A stretch of DNA of 64,000 nucleotides, taken from Lotus japonicus (taxonomy: Eukaryota; Streptophyta; Magnoliopsida; Fabales; Fabaceae). The notes below the pieces were generated by a model. The model saw only the letters and a list, made by a program, of their open reading frames with translations, did no database searches and had not been told where the DNA came from. This document shows, one piece after another, positions 35,390 through 46,567 of this stretch; positions within the stretch are counted from its first letter, which is position 1; every line of letters begins with the position of its first letter. Made by a program: the position numbers and the translations under genes. Location: NCBI RefSeq assembly GCF_012489685.1, contig NC_080046.1, positions 1,180,501 through 1,244,500 of the forward strand. Reading direction: 5' to 3'.

Positions 35390-37717
35390 CTAAAAATACC
35401 AAGATTCTTTTGGAGTACTAGCCTTGAATCTAGTTGTTTTCCCAAAACCAAACTTGGGCCTTTTATGATCCACAGGCCTTAATATCTGAAAAGAGCACAT
35501 AAGTGTGTCATCAACACTCATCATTGCCCCAGCATTGTCAAACTCTCCACAGTAATTAGGAGCAGAAAAGATAGTCACAAGTTGTCTATTAGCAAAAAAT
35601 TCATATCCATCTTCAACCACCTATCAGAAGTAATAAATATTGTTAGAAATATAATGTAAATATTCACATGTCCTTCACCCAACAACTTAAGATTTTAAAG
35701 TAGTTGGGTTTTGACATGGTATTAGAGTTTTTATAAGTAATGTAGAGTTTGATTCTTGTTTCCTACAAATATAATAAAAAGTTGAATTTCAGCATAAGGT
35801 AGTGTATGCATTGTCCATGCTTCAAGCCGAATGAGCTCTTGCGTGGGAGGTCATGTTAGAAATATAATATAAAATAATTCATGTGTTCTTTTTCCAACAA
35901 TTTAAATGTTTAGGATAGTTGGTTCATGAGTCATATACTTAAACTCTTGTCATATAATTCCATATTAAGACGTCAGGCATGTTTCTATACACTATAAGAA
36001 AATCACGGCGTGTCTAAATCATGGTGAGGAAAAACAACTTCCTTTAGCTTTTCCTTCTGTCTAGCGTGATTTTAACTTCACCGTGTTTTTCTACCGTACA
36101 CTTATAAAGTTTATGAGTAACCTGGTGCGCTCTACAAATCAAGTCAAGATCATGCTTTTGAAGAAACTCTGCAACCCTGGTAGCACCAAAAGTATATGAA
36201 ACTCCACGTTCACTCATTCCCCAGTCCTGAATCTCTTTACTAGGATCAGACCACAAGAGATCACATAACAGACCAGTTTCTGGAACTTCTGCTGGACGTG
36301 GCAACATGCTAATCTGATTTAAGCTATGCAATTCAGGGGAGAGTCCACCATGCATGCACAGGATCTTATCTTCAATGATAGCCGCCACAGGCAAACAGTT
36401 GAAACAATCTGAAAATGTTTTCCAGATCCTGACATTGAATCTCCTTTTACATTCATCATAAAATCCATAGACACGGTTTATTGAAGCACACTCATGGTTT
36501 CCCCTAAGAAGGAAAAAATTTTCTGGATATTTTATTTTGTAGGCGAGGAGAAGACATATTGTCTCAAGACTTTGCTTTCCACGATCCACATAATCGCCTA
36601 GAAACAAGTAATTGGAACGAGGAGGGAATCCACCATGCTCAAAGAGTCTCAGAAGGTCTGCATATTGGCCATGGATATCTCCTGGTAACATATTGAATTG
36701 AATCAAGAATGATACTAGTTCCTACTTTATATTAATAAAACCTTTTGTTTTTTATACGAGACAAAAGCAATATGATATCTACATAACATAGTGAATACAA
36801 GTTTAGATTAAAAATTCTCACATTCATAATTGAAATTTATAAAGATTTGAATTCATATCTCAAAAAATACCTTAAAATATAAATTTCACACAAATTATGA
36901 TCAACTAAAAAGTTTATCTCGAAATTCTATTTAGCTGACAATAGTTTTCTGCAACAATCAAGTAAACTAAAGTGGATGATTCAAAACATGTACAACAATC
37001 AAGAATGAGAAGAGCAAATCAACTTTCCCAAAAATATAAAATGCAACTCATGGTAAGGTATCCCCATTTCTTAGAGGTTGTCTTGGAAACTAGATCTTCT
37101 AATTAGAATAAACATAGTAATCCTCTGCAATCACTGTAATATCCTAGTTCCTACAACATTCATGTTTAGCCAATTAATGCTTCCTATCTTCTCAGTTTCA
37201 TCTTCACTTCAGTAATTAAATACCCTCCTAAGTTTCAAAAAAGAAAACAAAAGAAAAATTTCACCCAATAAAAACATTAGGAGAAACCATTAGAAACACC
37301 ATTCTTCTTATTCAAATTAGAATAAAGACTGGATGTTCATTTAATTGTTGTTCCATTTTGGTATAATTTAACCCAACCTTAGACTAGATTATGTTCTATG
37401 AAACTTAAAACTGGATGTAAAACTCATTAACATCATCAGAAACATCATAAAAAACCAATTGCCATATACTTAAAAATTGAGCAAGAAACTAAGAAGTGAA
37501 TTCTAAAAGTAAAACAGAACATGGGAGTTAGCAAATACATACCACATATCTTAATTGGTGCCTCAAGTTCCAACAGCATTGGTTGCTTCAGGAAGATATC
37601 TCTAGAAACCATACAAAGCTTCTTGATCTCTGTCTCTGAAAGCTGCACCTGCTTCCCAGGTCTCCCTCTCACTTCAAGCAGCCTATTGATGATAGCATCC
37701 AGAAATTCTCGTTCCAT
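35390..37717 (-). CDS. serine/threonine protein phosphatase PP1 catalytic subunit, three exons
   Basis: Exons (minus): 37717-37543, 36681-36122, 35620-35390, with GT/AG borders. They join in frame to 321 residues, the usual PP1 length. The metal and catalytic motifs are present: GDIHG (59-63), GDYVDRG (87-93), GNHE (119-122), the RAHQV segment at the exon 2/3 border and [14 protein letters not shown] near the C-terminus. PP1 removes phosphate from Ser/Thr on targets chosen by regulatory subunits; plant copies are called TOPP. I start at [12 protein letters not shown] because family members begin a few residues before the conserved LDxIINRLLE; the frame is open further upstream but reads as leader. 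Intron 2 (36121-35621) hosts a TRIM element and a CACTA-like end. No breaks are seen, so it is probably active. Confidence 0.95.
35641..35933 (+). mobile_element. TRIM (miniature LTR retrotransposon) in PP1 intron 2
   Basis: Two direct repeats of about 76-80 bp (35641-35716 and 35854-35933) begin TGTTAGAAATATAAT and end TTGACA or GAGTCA. Right after the first comes TGGTATTAGAG, close to the initiator-Met tRNA primer site (TGGTATCAGAGC). Before the second is a G-rich phrase (GGGAGG) that could be a polypurine tract. The internal part is only about 137 bp and non-coding. A 5-bp target duplication is not evident. Confidence 0.75.
35991..36060. mobile_element. CACTA-like terminus (tentative)
   Basis: CACTATAAGAAAATCACGGC at 35991 resembles the CACTACAAGAAA termini of plant CACTA elements. 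The partner end was not found, so this is a remnant at best. It lies within PP1 intron 2. Confidence 0.3.
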
Positions 37718-38291
37718 GACAATGGCTCTGACCCAAAAATGATACCAATCAATCCTCAAAGATAAACTAACAAGCAAGGAAAAAGAAAAGGCAAGAGGAA
37801 TTAAGAAAAGAGCAAAGTATAATAAAGAACCTTTGGTTGATGATGTTGTTGAGTGTTTTATAAGAGGCATCATCACTTTGAAAACAAGGTTATAACTTCA
37901 ACTCAAGGGAACAATGGAATCAATCCTTTGGTTTAGATATGCAATCTTTTGAGGGGCCCCTTGTGGTTCTTGTGAGCTATTGGAAACGAGTGGTGGCAGG
38001 TGAACTTGAAGGAAGAGAATATATTCGGTTGGTTGAAGGAAGAGAAGAGTGCGTTTTAAAAATCACAAAAACAGAAAGGGAGACTCACTGTGCAGAGAAG
38101 GAAGGAATGCATGAAGAATAAGTTGAGGGAAACGAATGACTTAAGTTGGGTGTGACTGAAATGGTGCAAGACTGGGTTTTGATATATCCACAACGAAGGG
38201 TGAAATTGTTTCCTCAAAATTTTGTTTTGGGCGCCGGTAAATTCGTCTAACTTACCATGTACTCTCGATTACTGGTTGTGTAAAATAAGAA
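37718..38291. other. 5' flank of the PP1 gene
   Basis: Presumed leader and promoter of the minus-strand PP1 gene. I see no convincing TATA box and no second gene. Confidence 0.4.
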
Positions 38292-38525
38292 GGCTTAATA
38301 GCTCTTTTGGTCTTTCACTTATCACGATTTTGCACTTTTGGTCCTTAATAAAAAAATTAGCACTTTTGGTCCTCCACATTGCTTATTTGTTTGCAAAACT
38401 GATCACTATTTTGACTAAAACGGCAAAAGTGTGTAAATGTGAGGGACTAATTTTGCTAATTTATTACTAGAGGGACCAAAAGTTCAAAATCGTGATGAGT
38501 GAGGGACCAAAAGAGCTATTGAGCC
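38292..38525. mobile_element. Mutator-like MITE, 234 bp
   Basis: The ends read GGCTTAATAGCTCTTTTGGT and, inverted, GGCTCAATAGCTCTTTTGGT, with the inverted arms going on through 'ATCACGATTTTG'. A perfect 9-bp target duplication, aaataagaa, flanks it (38283-38291 and 38526-38534). It shares the GGCTTAAT...TTTGGTC start with the element in PIGL intron 3, so the two are related. Confidence 0.93.
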
Positions 38526-38534
38526 AAATAAGAA

Positions 38535-39227
38535 CTACTAACATGTCAACGCCCAACACTTCAAAAAAATTCTCTTTTATTTATCTCTCTAAGAAGCAAG
38601 CCTACCTTCAAAAAAATAAGGATCTCAACGAATTATTTTCTACAAATTGTGTATCTCAGAACTTAATAGTCCTTTCTACCCTCAAAACTCCTCTGCTAGG
38701 GTTTTGGAAAGTTGCAGCGTCGTCACCCCTTGGGGGCTCCTCCTCCTCCATTACGGAGGCACTCCTCTAGCTAGTTTACCTCCCCCTCCCCGACATTAGG
38801 TGGGTTTCTACCACATTAGGTGGTTTAATATCCAAATAAGTTGGTTGGTTTTTGCTTACTTTGGTCATCACCACCATCCTCCCTCCACCGTCCGGCCAAC
38901 ACCATCTGCACCAATGTCCCCCTTCTCCTCTGTCGCCTCCTTCAACCACCTACGACCACTTCCGCTTCTGCGGACTTTTCTGTTAATCACTTGTGTCTTT
39001 GCTACGGCCTCCACCGACATTTCTTCTGCGGCCTCCACCTGCAGCCACCACCCACCAAGCGTTGCCACCTTCGTCTACAACGGTTCTCCCTTTCTCTTAT
39101 TAAGACCTTGTAGATTAACAAGAATAAAATGAACTATAATTTTGTGGGAAATAATGGCTCTATGTAATGTGATTTCACTTATTCACTTATGCTATTATAA
39201 ATTGATTTTGTAAACTTAAAGTATGAT
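38535..39227. other. gene-free stretch
   Basis: 38860-39070 is rich in CCACC/CCTCC and open in several frames, which is compositional. No conserved protein is recognised. Confidence 0.45.
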
Positions 39228-40108
39228 TAGGGGTGAAAATAGGCCGAGCCGAGCCAAACTTTGCGTGGCCTAGGCCTGGCCTGCATTCTTTTTTCGTGGC
39301 CCAAGCCTGGCCTGTGGCCTATCAATAGGCCAAATGTCCCCGAGGGTTAGCTCAAGTGGTAAGAGTTAGGGGTCATAAGGGTGGGGAGGGCAAGGTCCAG
39401 GGTTCGAATCCTAGAAGGGAACTTTGAAGGGATTTTCTAACTTACTAACAACAAACCACTAACATTTGCCTATCAAAAAAAAGAAAAAATCAATAGGCCA
39501 AATTTTATGGCTTGGCCTGGCCTTTTCTAAGGTCTGGCCTGGCCTACAAGCCTTCTTAAAAGCATATTTAACAGACAACTTTATCAAAAGAAGGTCATTA
39601 GGCTGACGGGCTAATAAGCCTTTTATATATCATTGCACTTTATTTTCAAATAAAAAAACCTGTATCATTGCATTTCAAAAACTAAACCTATATCATTGGA
39701 GGAAAGGTGGACTTGGCAGCGACAGATCGGCAGTGGCGGCTGGCTGCAGCCTGCGTCCTGTGCGGCTGAGGATGTGCTATGTTGAATATGTTTGGAACGT
39801 TTCTAATCTAGGTTAGGGTAGAGACTTAGGGTTTTCTTTTATACTAAAGTATACATTAGTTTAAAAAAAAATAAATTATATATAATTAAATTATATTTAT
39901 TTATATTATTAATAAAAATAATATATAAGTAGGCCGGCCTATCAAGCTAAATAGGCTTTTTAAATTGTTTGGGTCTGACCTTTTTAGTTAAATAGGTCTT
40001 TTAAAAGCCTAAGCCTAACCTTTTTAATAAACGAGTCAGGCCGGGCCGAGCCTCAGACGAGCCGAGCCATATGCCCCTGTCTGGCCGCCTGGCCTATTTC
40101 CACCCCTA
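39228..40108. mobile_element. non-autonomous hAT element, 881 bp, hosting a SINE
   Basis: The termini TAGGGGTGAAAATAGGCC and, inverted, TAGGGGTGGAAATAGGCC are flanked by a perfect 8-bp duplication, agtatgat (39220-39227 and 40109-40116), the hAT hallmark. The subterminal parts are dense in GGCC, 'ggcctggcc' and 'gccgagcc'. No transposase frame is seen. A SINE sits at 39336-39488. Confidence 0.93.
39336..39488 (+). mobile_element. tRNA-derived SINE nested in the hAT element
   Basis: 153 bp starting GTCCCCGAGGG with an RNA polymerase III A box (TAGCTCAAGTGG, 39348-39359) and B box (GGTTCGAATCC, 39411-39421), then a tRNA-unrelated part and an A-rich tail. A perfect 15-bp target duplication, atcaataggccaaat, lies at 39321-39335 and 39489-39503. 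The target is hAT sequence, so the SINE is younger than the hAT insertion. It is not a functional tRNA gene because there is no acceptor-stem pairing or 3' half cloverleaf. Confidence 0.93.
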
Positions 40109-40667
40109 AGTATGATTGTTAATTTCTGATGAGACAATAAAAGAGGAAATTGCACACTTCCCCTAAAATTTATCAATTCACTCTTATTTTATTAAGGCTA
40201 AATTGCACATTTGGTTCTGATATAACAATTATATGAAATGTGTTCCAATGTTTAAAATGAGCTCTCTTTAAAAGTCAGATCTTATTATCGTGAGTAATAT
40301 CAACCGTTCTGTCGGTGTGCCTTCTAAAAAGTGATAGAAGTAGGTCATGTGACCTTCATACCTTATTTAGTAAGTTACTTTTTAGAGTTGATAAGCTCAT
40401 TCTCAGTACTTGCTTGTAGACTGCTATATATACACTTAATCAGTATCTAGAGACTAAGGGACAAAATTTGAGTACTTGGTCAAATTTAATTTACAAATGA
40501 ATGATTCATGGAGTGTAATACGGATTATCATCATCATGCATTAAACAATTGTATTAATTACATACAAGTCAAACAAGAAAACCTAGAGGTTAACCTTGAT
40601 TGTAATGCACCACCAACAATGTATTCTAAAATGACTCGTGGGTTGAGGAGATATGTTCATCAAACAT
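40109..40667. other. gene-free stretch, promoter region of the peptide gene
   Basis: Upstream region of the gene at 40749. No other gene or clear repeat is seen. Confidence 0.45.
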
Positions 40668-40674
40668 TATAAAA
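40668..40674 (+). promoter_or_regulatory. TATA box of the His/Pro/Lys-rich peptide gene
   Basis: TATAAAA 75 bp upstream of the ATG at 40749. A second TATATA (40714) is too close to the ATG to be the main box. Confidence 0.55.
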
Positions 40675-40748
40675 GGGCCATGATATTGCTCTTGTACTTA
40701 CACCACTCAGACATATATAGAATCCATTCCAATTAATTAAGAGCCAGA

Positions 40749-41003
40749 ATGTCTCCCAAATTCATGTCATTGTGTCTTCTTATGATGGTGCTTCTTGCCA
40801 CCGCCACTTCTCTTACTGAGGAGGAATCCACCGTGACTACTGATTCATGGAAACACAATCATCACAAGCCACCTAAGAAGCACTGGCCTCCTACCACCCA
40901 AAATGATGAGGAGCATGCTAATATTATTGTGGAGGATAGCCACAAGTACAAGCCTCCCCATAAGAAGGGTCCATGGAAGAAGCACCCCCCATCTGAAAAC
41001 TGA
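40749..41003 (+). CDS. small secreted His/Pro/Lys-rich peptide
   Basis: An 84-residue single-exon protein. Residues 1-21 form a signal peptide (basic start, LCLLMMVLLATATS core). The mature part has no cysteine. It holds acidic stretches (TEEES, NDEEH) and two His/Pro/Lys-rich segments of similar build: HNHHKPPKKHWPP (36-48) and HKYKPPHKKGPWKKHPP (65-81). The doublet suggests an internal duplication. Such composition fits a cell-wall or metal-binding peptide or a precursor of a short signal; none is proven. A TATA box (40668) and AATAAA signals at 41082 and 41154 give a complete small gene. It resembles, in composition only, the proline-rich early nodulins. I do not recognise a named family. 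Confidence 0.65.
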   Translation: MSPKFMSLCLLMMVLLATATSLTEEESTVTTDSWKHNHHKPPKKHWPPTTQNDEEHANIIVEDSHKYKPPHKKGPWKKHPPSEN

Positions 41004-41159
41004 TCATGTGAAGCTACGCCATGCATGCAACTAGTGGAATTAAACATATGGCTTTGATTATACTTCAATCTGGCCTCTTGAAATAAAAGCATGCATGATC
41101 TTGTCATGTTACTTTCTTGTGATATATTATCTGCATTGCACTTTGGCTTGTTGAATAAA

Positions 41160-41796
41160 GATGCGCATGATACATGCATGCTATCATGTCTTTTCTTTTG
41201 GAGGTTTTCAGAGCGTGTATAGTGTTGTAATATGTGTTATATATTTATGAAATAAAAACTCTGCAATTTTACTGTATATGCAATGCTTTTATGTTATATT
41301 CACAAGTTTTGATTTATTGAGACCCGTTTTTTTATTTCATCCTCATTTTCATCACCCTTTTATTCTTAATTTCTTATCCTCCATATTTCATACTTTCCTC
41401 TATAGCTTAACATCTCTCTAGAGGGGAGATGGAAGGTGAACAAATTTATTTCCTATATTCACTCTGTTGATAGTTTAGAAAATCAAACCATACTTTGAAC
41501 TTGGAGAAATTAAAATAATAATACATGGAAGATATTTTACATTCAACAGATAGTCTCAACAATTAAAAATAATTATATTATTTAGGCATGAAATAGGTGT
41601 TGCTGCCTTAGGAAAGCTTGGGGGTTTGGGTGTTGCTTTGGTTTCTCGAGATCTTTAAGGGGGTTTGGTTTTAGCCTTGGGCTTTTCTCTTGGGCTTTTG
41701 GGGTTTCTTGCTTTTTTCTAACTCCTTTTTGGGTTGGTTGTATTTTCTTCTTGGGCTAAATTGTCTTTGGCATTGTTGGTTTTTCGATTCCTTTTG
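41160..41796. other. gene-free stretch
   Basis: 41600-41790 is G/T-rich ('ttgggctttt' repeats) and resembles a LINE 3' UTR leading into the A-run at 41812. No gene is seen. Confidence 0.4.
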
Positions 41797-41834
41797 AGGA
41801 GGGTTATAACCAAAAAAAAAAAAGGAGGGTTATA
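41797..41834 (+). mobile_element. A-run flanked by a 12-bp direct duplication
   Basis: 'aggagggttata' occurs at 41797-41808 and again at 41823-41834, separated only by 'acc' and a run of A. This looks like the 3' tail of a target-primed retroinsertion reduced to its A-tail. Confidence 0.5.
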
Positions 41835-42005
41835 CATCTTAACATTCACCTCATTCATATAATTGTACTTTAAAGAAACAGTTAAAAATTATAAAAGAAG
41901 AAAACAAACTAATTCAAGAAGTAAAACCTATAAAACTGAAGCAAGTGAGATGAAAAAGAAAGATGCTTACGAGCTAGAGAGAGAAATAGAGCACAAGAGA
42001 GAAGT

Positions 42006-42006
42006 T

Positions 42007-42045
<39 letters not shown>
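42006..42045. repeat. (GT)n(GA)n microsatellite
   Basis: About 13 GT units followed directly by about 7 GA units. Confidence 0.9.
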
Positions 42046-42763
42046 CATGAAAGAAGAGAGAAACAAGTGAGATGAAAAAGAAAGATGTAATGAGAAAGAA
42101 TTTGAGATTGTGAGAATTTGAGAAAGATCATGTTTGAAGCAAAATGAAGAAGATAAGATGAAAGGAAATAAGTGAAAGACACAACGTGCACAAATTGAGG
42201 GGCATACTTAAATGATCATGAAGTGCATTATCTACATGGGCTCACACATGCTGATATTAATTACTCATCAACACATGAAGCATGTAGCAAGTCGAGATGG
42301 CTCTTTGAAGCAAAGGTTCTACTCAAGCTAGATCATGCAATCGAAAGACTTCAAGAGGAAGAGAAAGAGTGAAGAAAAAGAGAAGCAATGTTTTTTTTTT
42401 TGAAAGGCCAAAAGACAATGCATATAAGATAGCACAAGGGGTGCTATAACCCATATACATATAAGAGAAGAAGAGAAAAAACAAAATTACAGACAAGAAA
42501 AATTACAGAACAAAGGAGCTAGCTCCACCCAACCCCACATGAATTAACCAACAGAAAATCCATCCATTTGACAAAATATAACCTCCAGGTACTCCAATTA
42601 AAGTGCCGCAAGCGTGACCCAGTAGCCACTTGGACATCTTTTCCTTAGTTCTTCAAGGTCCCAACGAATGAATTCCTCTTAACAAGCCTAGTTAACATGT
42701 AAACCCTTCAATACAGATGGTAGGATTAGAATACCACTCATACAGTGAATAAAGGAAGCTTTT

Positions 42764-43447
42764 TTATTTGCATCTAAGCCAATTCCATGCTCTGAATTTA
42801 ATTGTGTCCATCACCTTTTCCTCGTCAAAAACAACAGACTTAAAGATTACCTCATTCCTTGCTAGCCAAATCGACCATACACACGCACACCAGACCACCA
42901 TCCTGGCCAGCCTCAATTCCATCTTCCCATCACCACAATGTTGTTCGAAGTGCTGAGAGATCTCCTGTGGCATAACAGTTTGAATACCCAGCCACTCATA
43001 ACACCTTGACCAAATTCTCCAGCAGCAATGGCAGGTAAACAAAAGGTGAGAGATAGATTCCTCCATGTCCAAGCACAAAACGCAGCTTGTGCTCTGCCCC
43101 TGATTGATGATTCCCCTCTTCTGCAAGCTATCCTGAGTATGAATTCTACCTAGTAAACACCTCCATACAAAAGAAGTAACATTAGATGGGACTCTGATTT
43201 TCCAGAGAATTCTGAACACGTCTTTATTTCCCTCATGGTCAATGCACTGCTGAATTTTATATGCTGAATTGACAGAGAAAATCCCGCCAGGATCAGCATT
43301 CCACACCCATCCATCTTTAGCCTCTAACCGTAAAGAGTGAGCTTGAATAACCTGTAAAAGAGAACACATTAGTTGTTCCTCCCACACAAACAAACCCCTC
43401 CTCCAGCCCAACTTCCAATCCCACTCTCCATTCCTCCATTCACCCAT
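42764..43447 (-). pseudogene. LINE zf-RVT domain segment
   Basis: 227 residues of the reverse-transcriptase C-terminal region with the Cys/His cluster C-x2-C...H-x4-C typical of plant zf-RVT (CVLC ... HLLFTC) and many Trp. It is in a different frame from the RT segment upstream, so one indel separates them. Confidence 0.85.
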
Positions 43448-43456
43448 GTTGGCAAC

Positions 43457-44389
43457 CTAAGAATGTCTTTGGGTAGAGATATCAAAAAGACGCTTAAATC
43501 TTTGCCTTAGCAGACCCTCGCCCTCTACCCAGTTATCGTGCCAAAACAGTGTATCACTCCCATCTCCAACCTTCCTTTTGGTATGCTCTTCAAACCACCC
43601 ACCCTCTCCTCCACTACTTCTCCACACATCCCTCCACCAGCTCGAACCCCCCTCAACCACCCATTCAGACCGGTTACCATGTACACCATATTTCGCATTC
43701 AAAACTCTGCACCAAATGATGTTCTGATCACTCAAGATCCTCCACCTCCATTTTGCTAAAAGCGCATTATTAAATGTTTCCAAGTCTCTTATCCTTAAGC
43801 CTCCATCCTCCATTGGTTTGCACACCGCACTCCACTTGACCCATGCAATTTTCCTCTCAACTTCACACCCTCCCCAAAGGAAATTTCGTTGAATCTCCCT
43901 ACACTGATTCAACACCGATTTTGGTGCTTTGAGGAAAGATAAGAAATATAATGGAACGGAGGAGAGAACACTCTTTATTAAACAGATTCTACCACCAAAT
44001 GAAAGAGACTTATATTTCCATACCGACAACTTCTTTTTGAGCTTGGAAATGATATGATCCCAAGTGGACCTCTTCTTCGGATTAGCACCAACCGGTAACC
44101 CCAGGTAAGAGAAAGTAACGCTAATTATTTTACAATTTAACACAGCAGAAAAGTTCCAAAGCTCTCTATCCCCCACATTTATTCCAACCAATTTGCTCTT
44201 ACTAAAATTTACTTTTAGCCCAGACATTAGTTCAAAACACCGTAACATGCTTTTCATCACCATAATATTCTGGTTAGACGCCACCCCCACAAATAAAGTG
44301 TCATCCGCATATTGGAGTAGTGAAACCTCAACTTCCTCATTCCCAACCCCATAGCCTTTAAACAAGATAAATACAATATCTATGATCAT
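43457..44389 (-). pseudogene. LINE reverse transcriptase, C-terminal part
   Basis: 310 residues beginning just before the YADD block. The fingers and most of the palm are absent. The last residues before the break fit the FWHDNWVEG motif seen before zf-RVT in plant LINEs. Confidence 0.88.
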
Positions 44390-44539
44390 GTTTCTTCAAC
44401 GTCTACACCCCTAGTTGATCAAGTCATAGAAATTAAGGGTTGAGAGCACTCTAACTATATTAACTTTATCATGTACAAACAGAGATAAATGTTCTTAATT
44501 AGCTAGATTTGTAAGCATCTCTTAAGTGTGTATGAACCG

Positions 44540-44710
44540 CACCTCATGAAAAGAAAATATAATTGTTTGTGCCAGATGAGACATGGTAAAGGAATACTTG
44601 TTTGTGCCTGAAGACGCATGGTAAAAGAATATTTGGTTTGTCTTGTGCCTGAAGAGGCATGAGAAAAGAATACTTGTTTGTGCCTGTAGAGACATGATAA
44701 AAGAATACTT
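44540..44710. repeat. tandem repeat, four units of about 40-46 bp
   Basis: The units contain '(a/c)ttgtttgtgcc(t/a)ga' followed by 'g(a/c)catg(g/a)taaa(a/g)gaata'. They begin just upstream of the truncated 5' end of the LINE. Confidence 0.75.
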
Positions 44711-46567
44711 GTAAGTTGTACGGAGAAGTCCTTGATACTTGTTAGGGGAAAGCTTGGTGGATACCAAAGACTAGACGTAGCTGGCCACAAACCCCATTTA
44801 CAGTCGGAGTTAAGAACACTGAAGGAAAAAAGGAAAACCTAAATGTGAGAGAGAAAAAAAATTCAAGGGTGGAGAAGAAAGAAAAAAGGAGGGAAAGAGA
44901 TAGAGAGATCGAGACATGGGGGAAGAGAAAAGGAAGGGGAGAGATCGAGACAGATCAGGGAGGAGCGTTGGTGATGTGGCACGACACGGTGGAGAGAAGG
45001 TCATTGTAGATCCAAAGACAGCGGCGAGAGAGGTGGTGCTCTGCGGTGAACCTGAACCTCAACGTGGTTGTCGATCAAATTGACTAATGACCCTTGGTGA
45101 ATGTGACGGATGGGAAGATATCGAAACTGATTGCTGAGGAACGGTGGTGATGTGGCACGACGCGGTGGAGAGAAGATAGAGATTGAGAAGAGAAGGTAGA
45201 ATATGAGTAGAGAGAAATCAATAATGTTATTTACACACCTCTTTTTGAGGTGGAAGAGGTGGAATGAGGAAATAGTTAGGAAGAAAAGAAAAAGTATGAG
45301 ATGTGATAGATGATAAGAGGAGAGAGATAGAAACAAAAATATGTGGAAATGAAGTATTTAAAAAATGAGGTGTATATATATCATCGTTGGAGAGAAATAT
45401 GTGAGAGATAGAATAGATTTATAAGTTGTTTGGTATGATATAGCTAGTTCTTTTTATCAACATATATTTACCTGAGAGGAAGTAATTCAAGTTGAATATT
45501 GTCAAGTTCAAATATTCAGCTTAAAATTGCGTATACAAGATGGGATGTGAAATTTAATTTTTATTTAGAACCCTGCAATTTTTGCCAGAGACCTACTATC
45601 TTTTATCTTTTGTAGTCGTAAATTAAGTAAAAATCCACATCTAGAGGGCATATGCCTGTTTGTATGGATTTAGTTCACAAAATCCAGGAAGTTTCCTCTC
45701 AGACAGCAAGATTGAATTCCCATTTTGAGACCACTGAAATAGAACCAAGAAAATATGGTAAAACATATTAAAAGGAAATAATACGACGATAAATAAAAGC
45801 CCACGTGAGAATTAAAATTGAGATAAGTCATAGTATTGCAGATTTTGGTCTAAGTATCCGACGATTTCAATTAGACTTGATTAAATTACAAGAAGAAGAT
45901 TCTAATTTGATTCCATGTTGCGGAAACTCAAAAAGATTGCAAAGGGTTTAATAATAATATTTCACTTCCAAGGTTTGGACTTGATACAATTGTGGAAATC
46001 CCACCAACGTAACTGAACATATTTTTGTGGCTTTGTGGCTTTGTTAAACAATGTCGCGAATTTCTACTTTCCTTTGTGGCTATGTTAAACAATGTCGCGA
46101 ATTTCTTTCGAACGGTAAACACCGCAATTTAAGTGACACCTATAATTTGTGATGGTTCATAAATTATAGAGTTTACTTAAAAATAAACTGGATTTGCAAT
46201 GTATTATACTTAAAAACCATCACAAACTATAAGCATCATAAATATTTTTTATAATGCAGTGTTCTCCAATTATATTTGTTTATTTTCCTTTTGAACAAAT
46301 AAATTAAAGGGTCGCAATACATAGAGATACACGAGGTAACATCGCATCGACATATATGCATGCGATTTAAAACTGCCAAAATGCACTAATTTTGTTTTTT
46401 TTGTTACATTGGAAAAAATGCACTAATTTTGTGGGGGGTTTTAAAGTTTAAAAGTTTAAACCGATTTTTTTAAATGCATATACATTATGGTCGTTAAAGA
46501 ATGTTGTGGAATGTCCTGTGTATGTCTATCAATCTAAATTTTGCTACTTGCCTCCTTATATATGTTA
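44711..46567. other. gene-free stretch
   Basis: 44880-45340 is purine-rich (GAGAGA) with a duplicated phrase 'ggtgatgtggcacgac(a/g)cggtggagagaag' at about 44970 and 45148. 46036-46110 holds a 37-bp tandem duplication ('gttaaacaatgtcgcgaatttct'-type, two copies). No gene is seen. Confidence 0.45.

Larger units (their letters stand above)
42390..44389 (-). mobile_element. 5'-truncated LINE (non-LTR retrotransposon)
   Basis: On the minus strand 44389-43457 encodes the C-terminal half of a plant LINE reverse transcriptase: LLQYADDTLFVG (catalytic YADD), then SYLGLPVG, FGGRICLIKSVLSSVPLY and the thumb-like W/R-rich part. 43447-42764 continues with the zf-RVT domain (SAYKIQQ..., VPSNVTSFVWRCLLGRIHTQ, CVLC...HLLFTC). 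A frame break lies between at about 43450. The 3' UTR runs to a poly(A) (T-run at 42391-42401 on plus). The endonuclease, gag-like ORF and the first RT blocks are missing, so the copy is 5' truncated and dead. A target duplication was not found. Confidence 0.9.

Noticed and set aside
36044..36121. An extension of the PP1 exon 2 frame past the RAHQ segment
   Set aside because: The residues after RAHQ diverge from all PP1 proteins, a GT donor sits exactly there, and exon 3 restores VVEDGYEFF.
37718..37876. An upstream Met start for PP1 giving a hydrophobic N-terminus
   Set aside because: PP1 enzymes are soluble and start just before the LDxIINRLLE block. The upstream frame reads as leader.
38800..39132. 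Overlapping Pro/His-rich open frames
   Set aside because: They are open because of C-rich composition in several frames at once. There is no conserved motif, and splice or start signals are not convincing.
39336..39421. A possible tRNA gene, because of A and B boxes
   Set aside because: Only the pol III boxes fit. There is no acceptor stem or cloverleaf, and the unit has an A-rich tail and a 15-bp target duplication, so it is a SINE.
41863..42191. Frames over the GT/GA microsatellite
   Set aside because: Low-complexity translation of a simple repeat.
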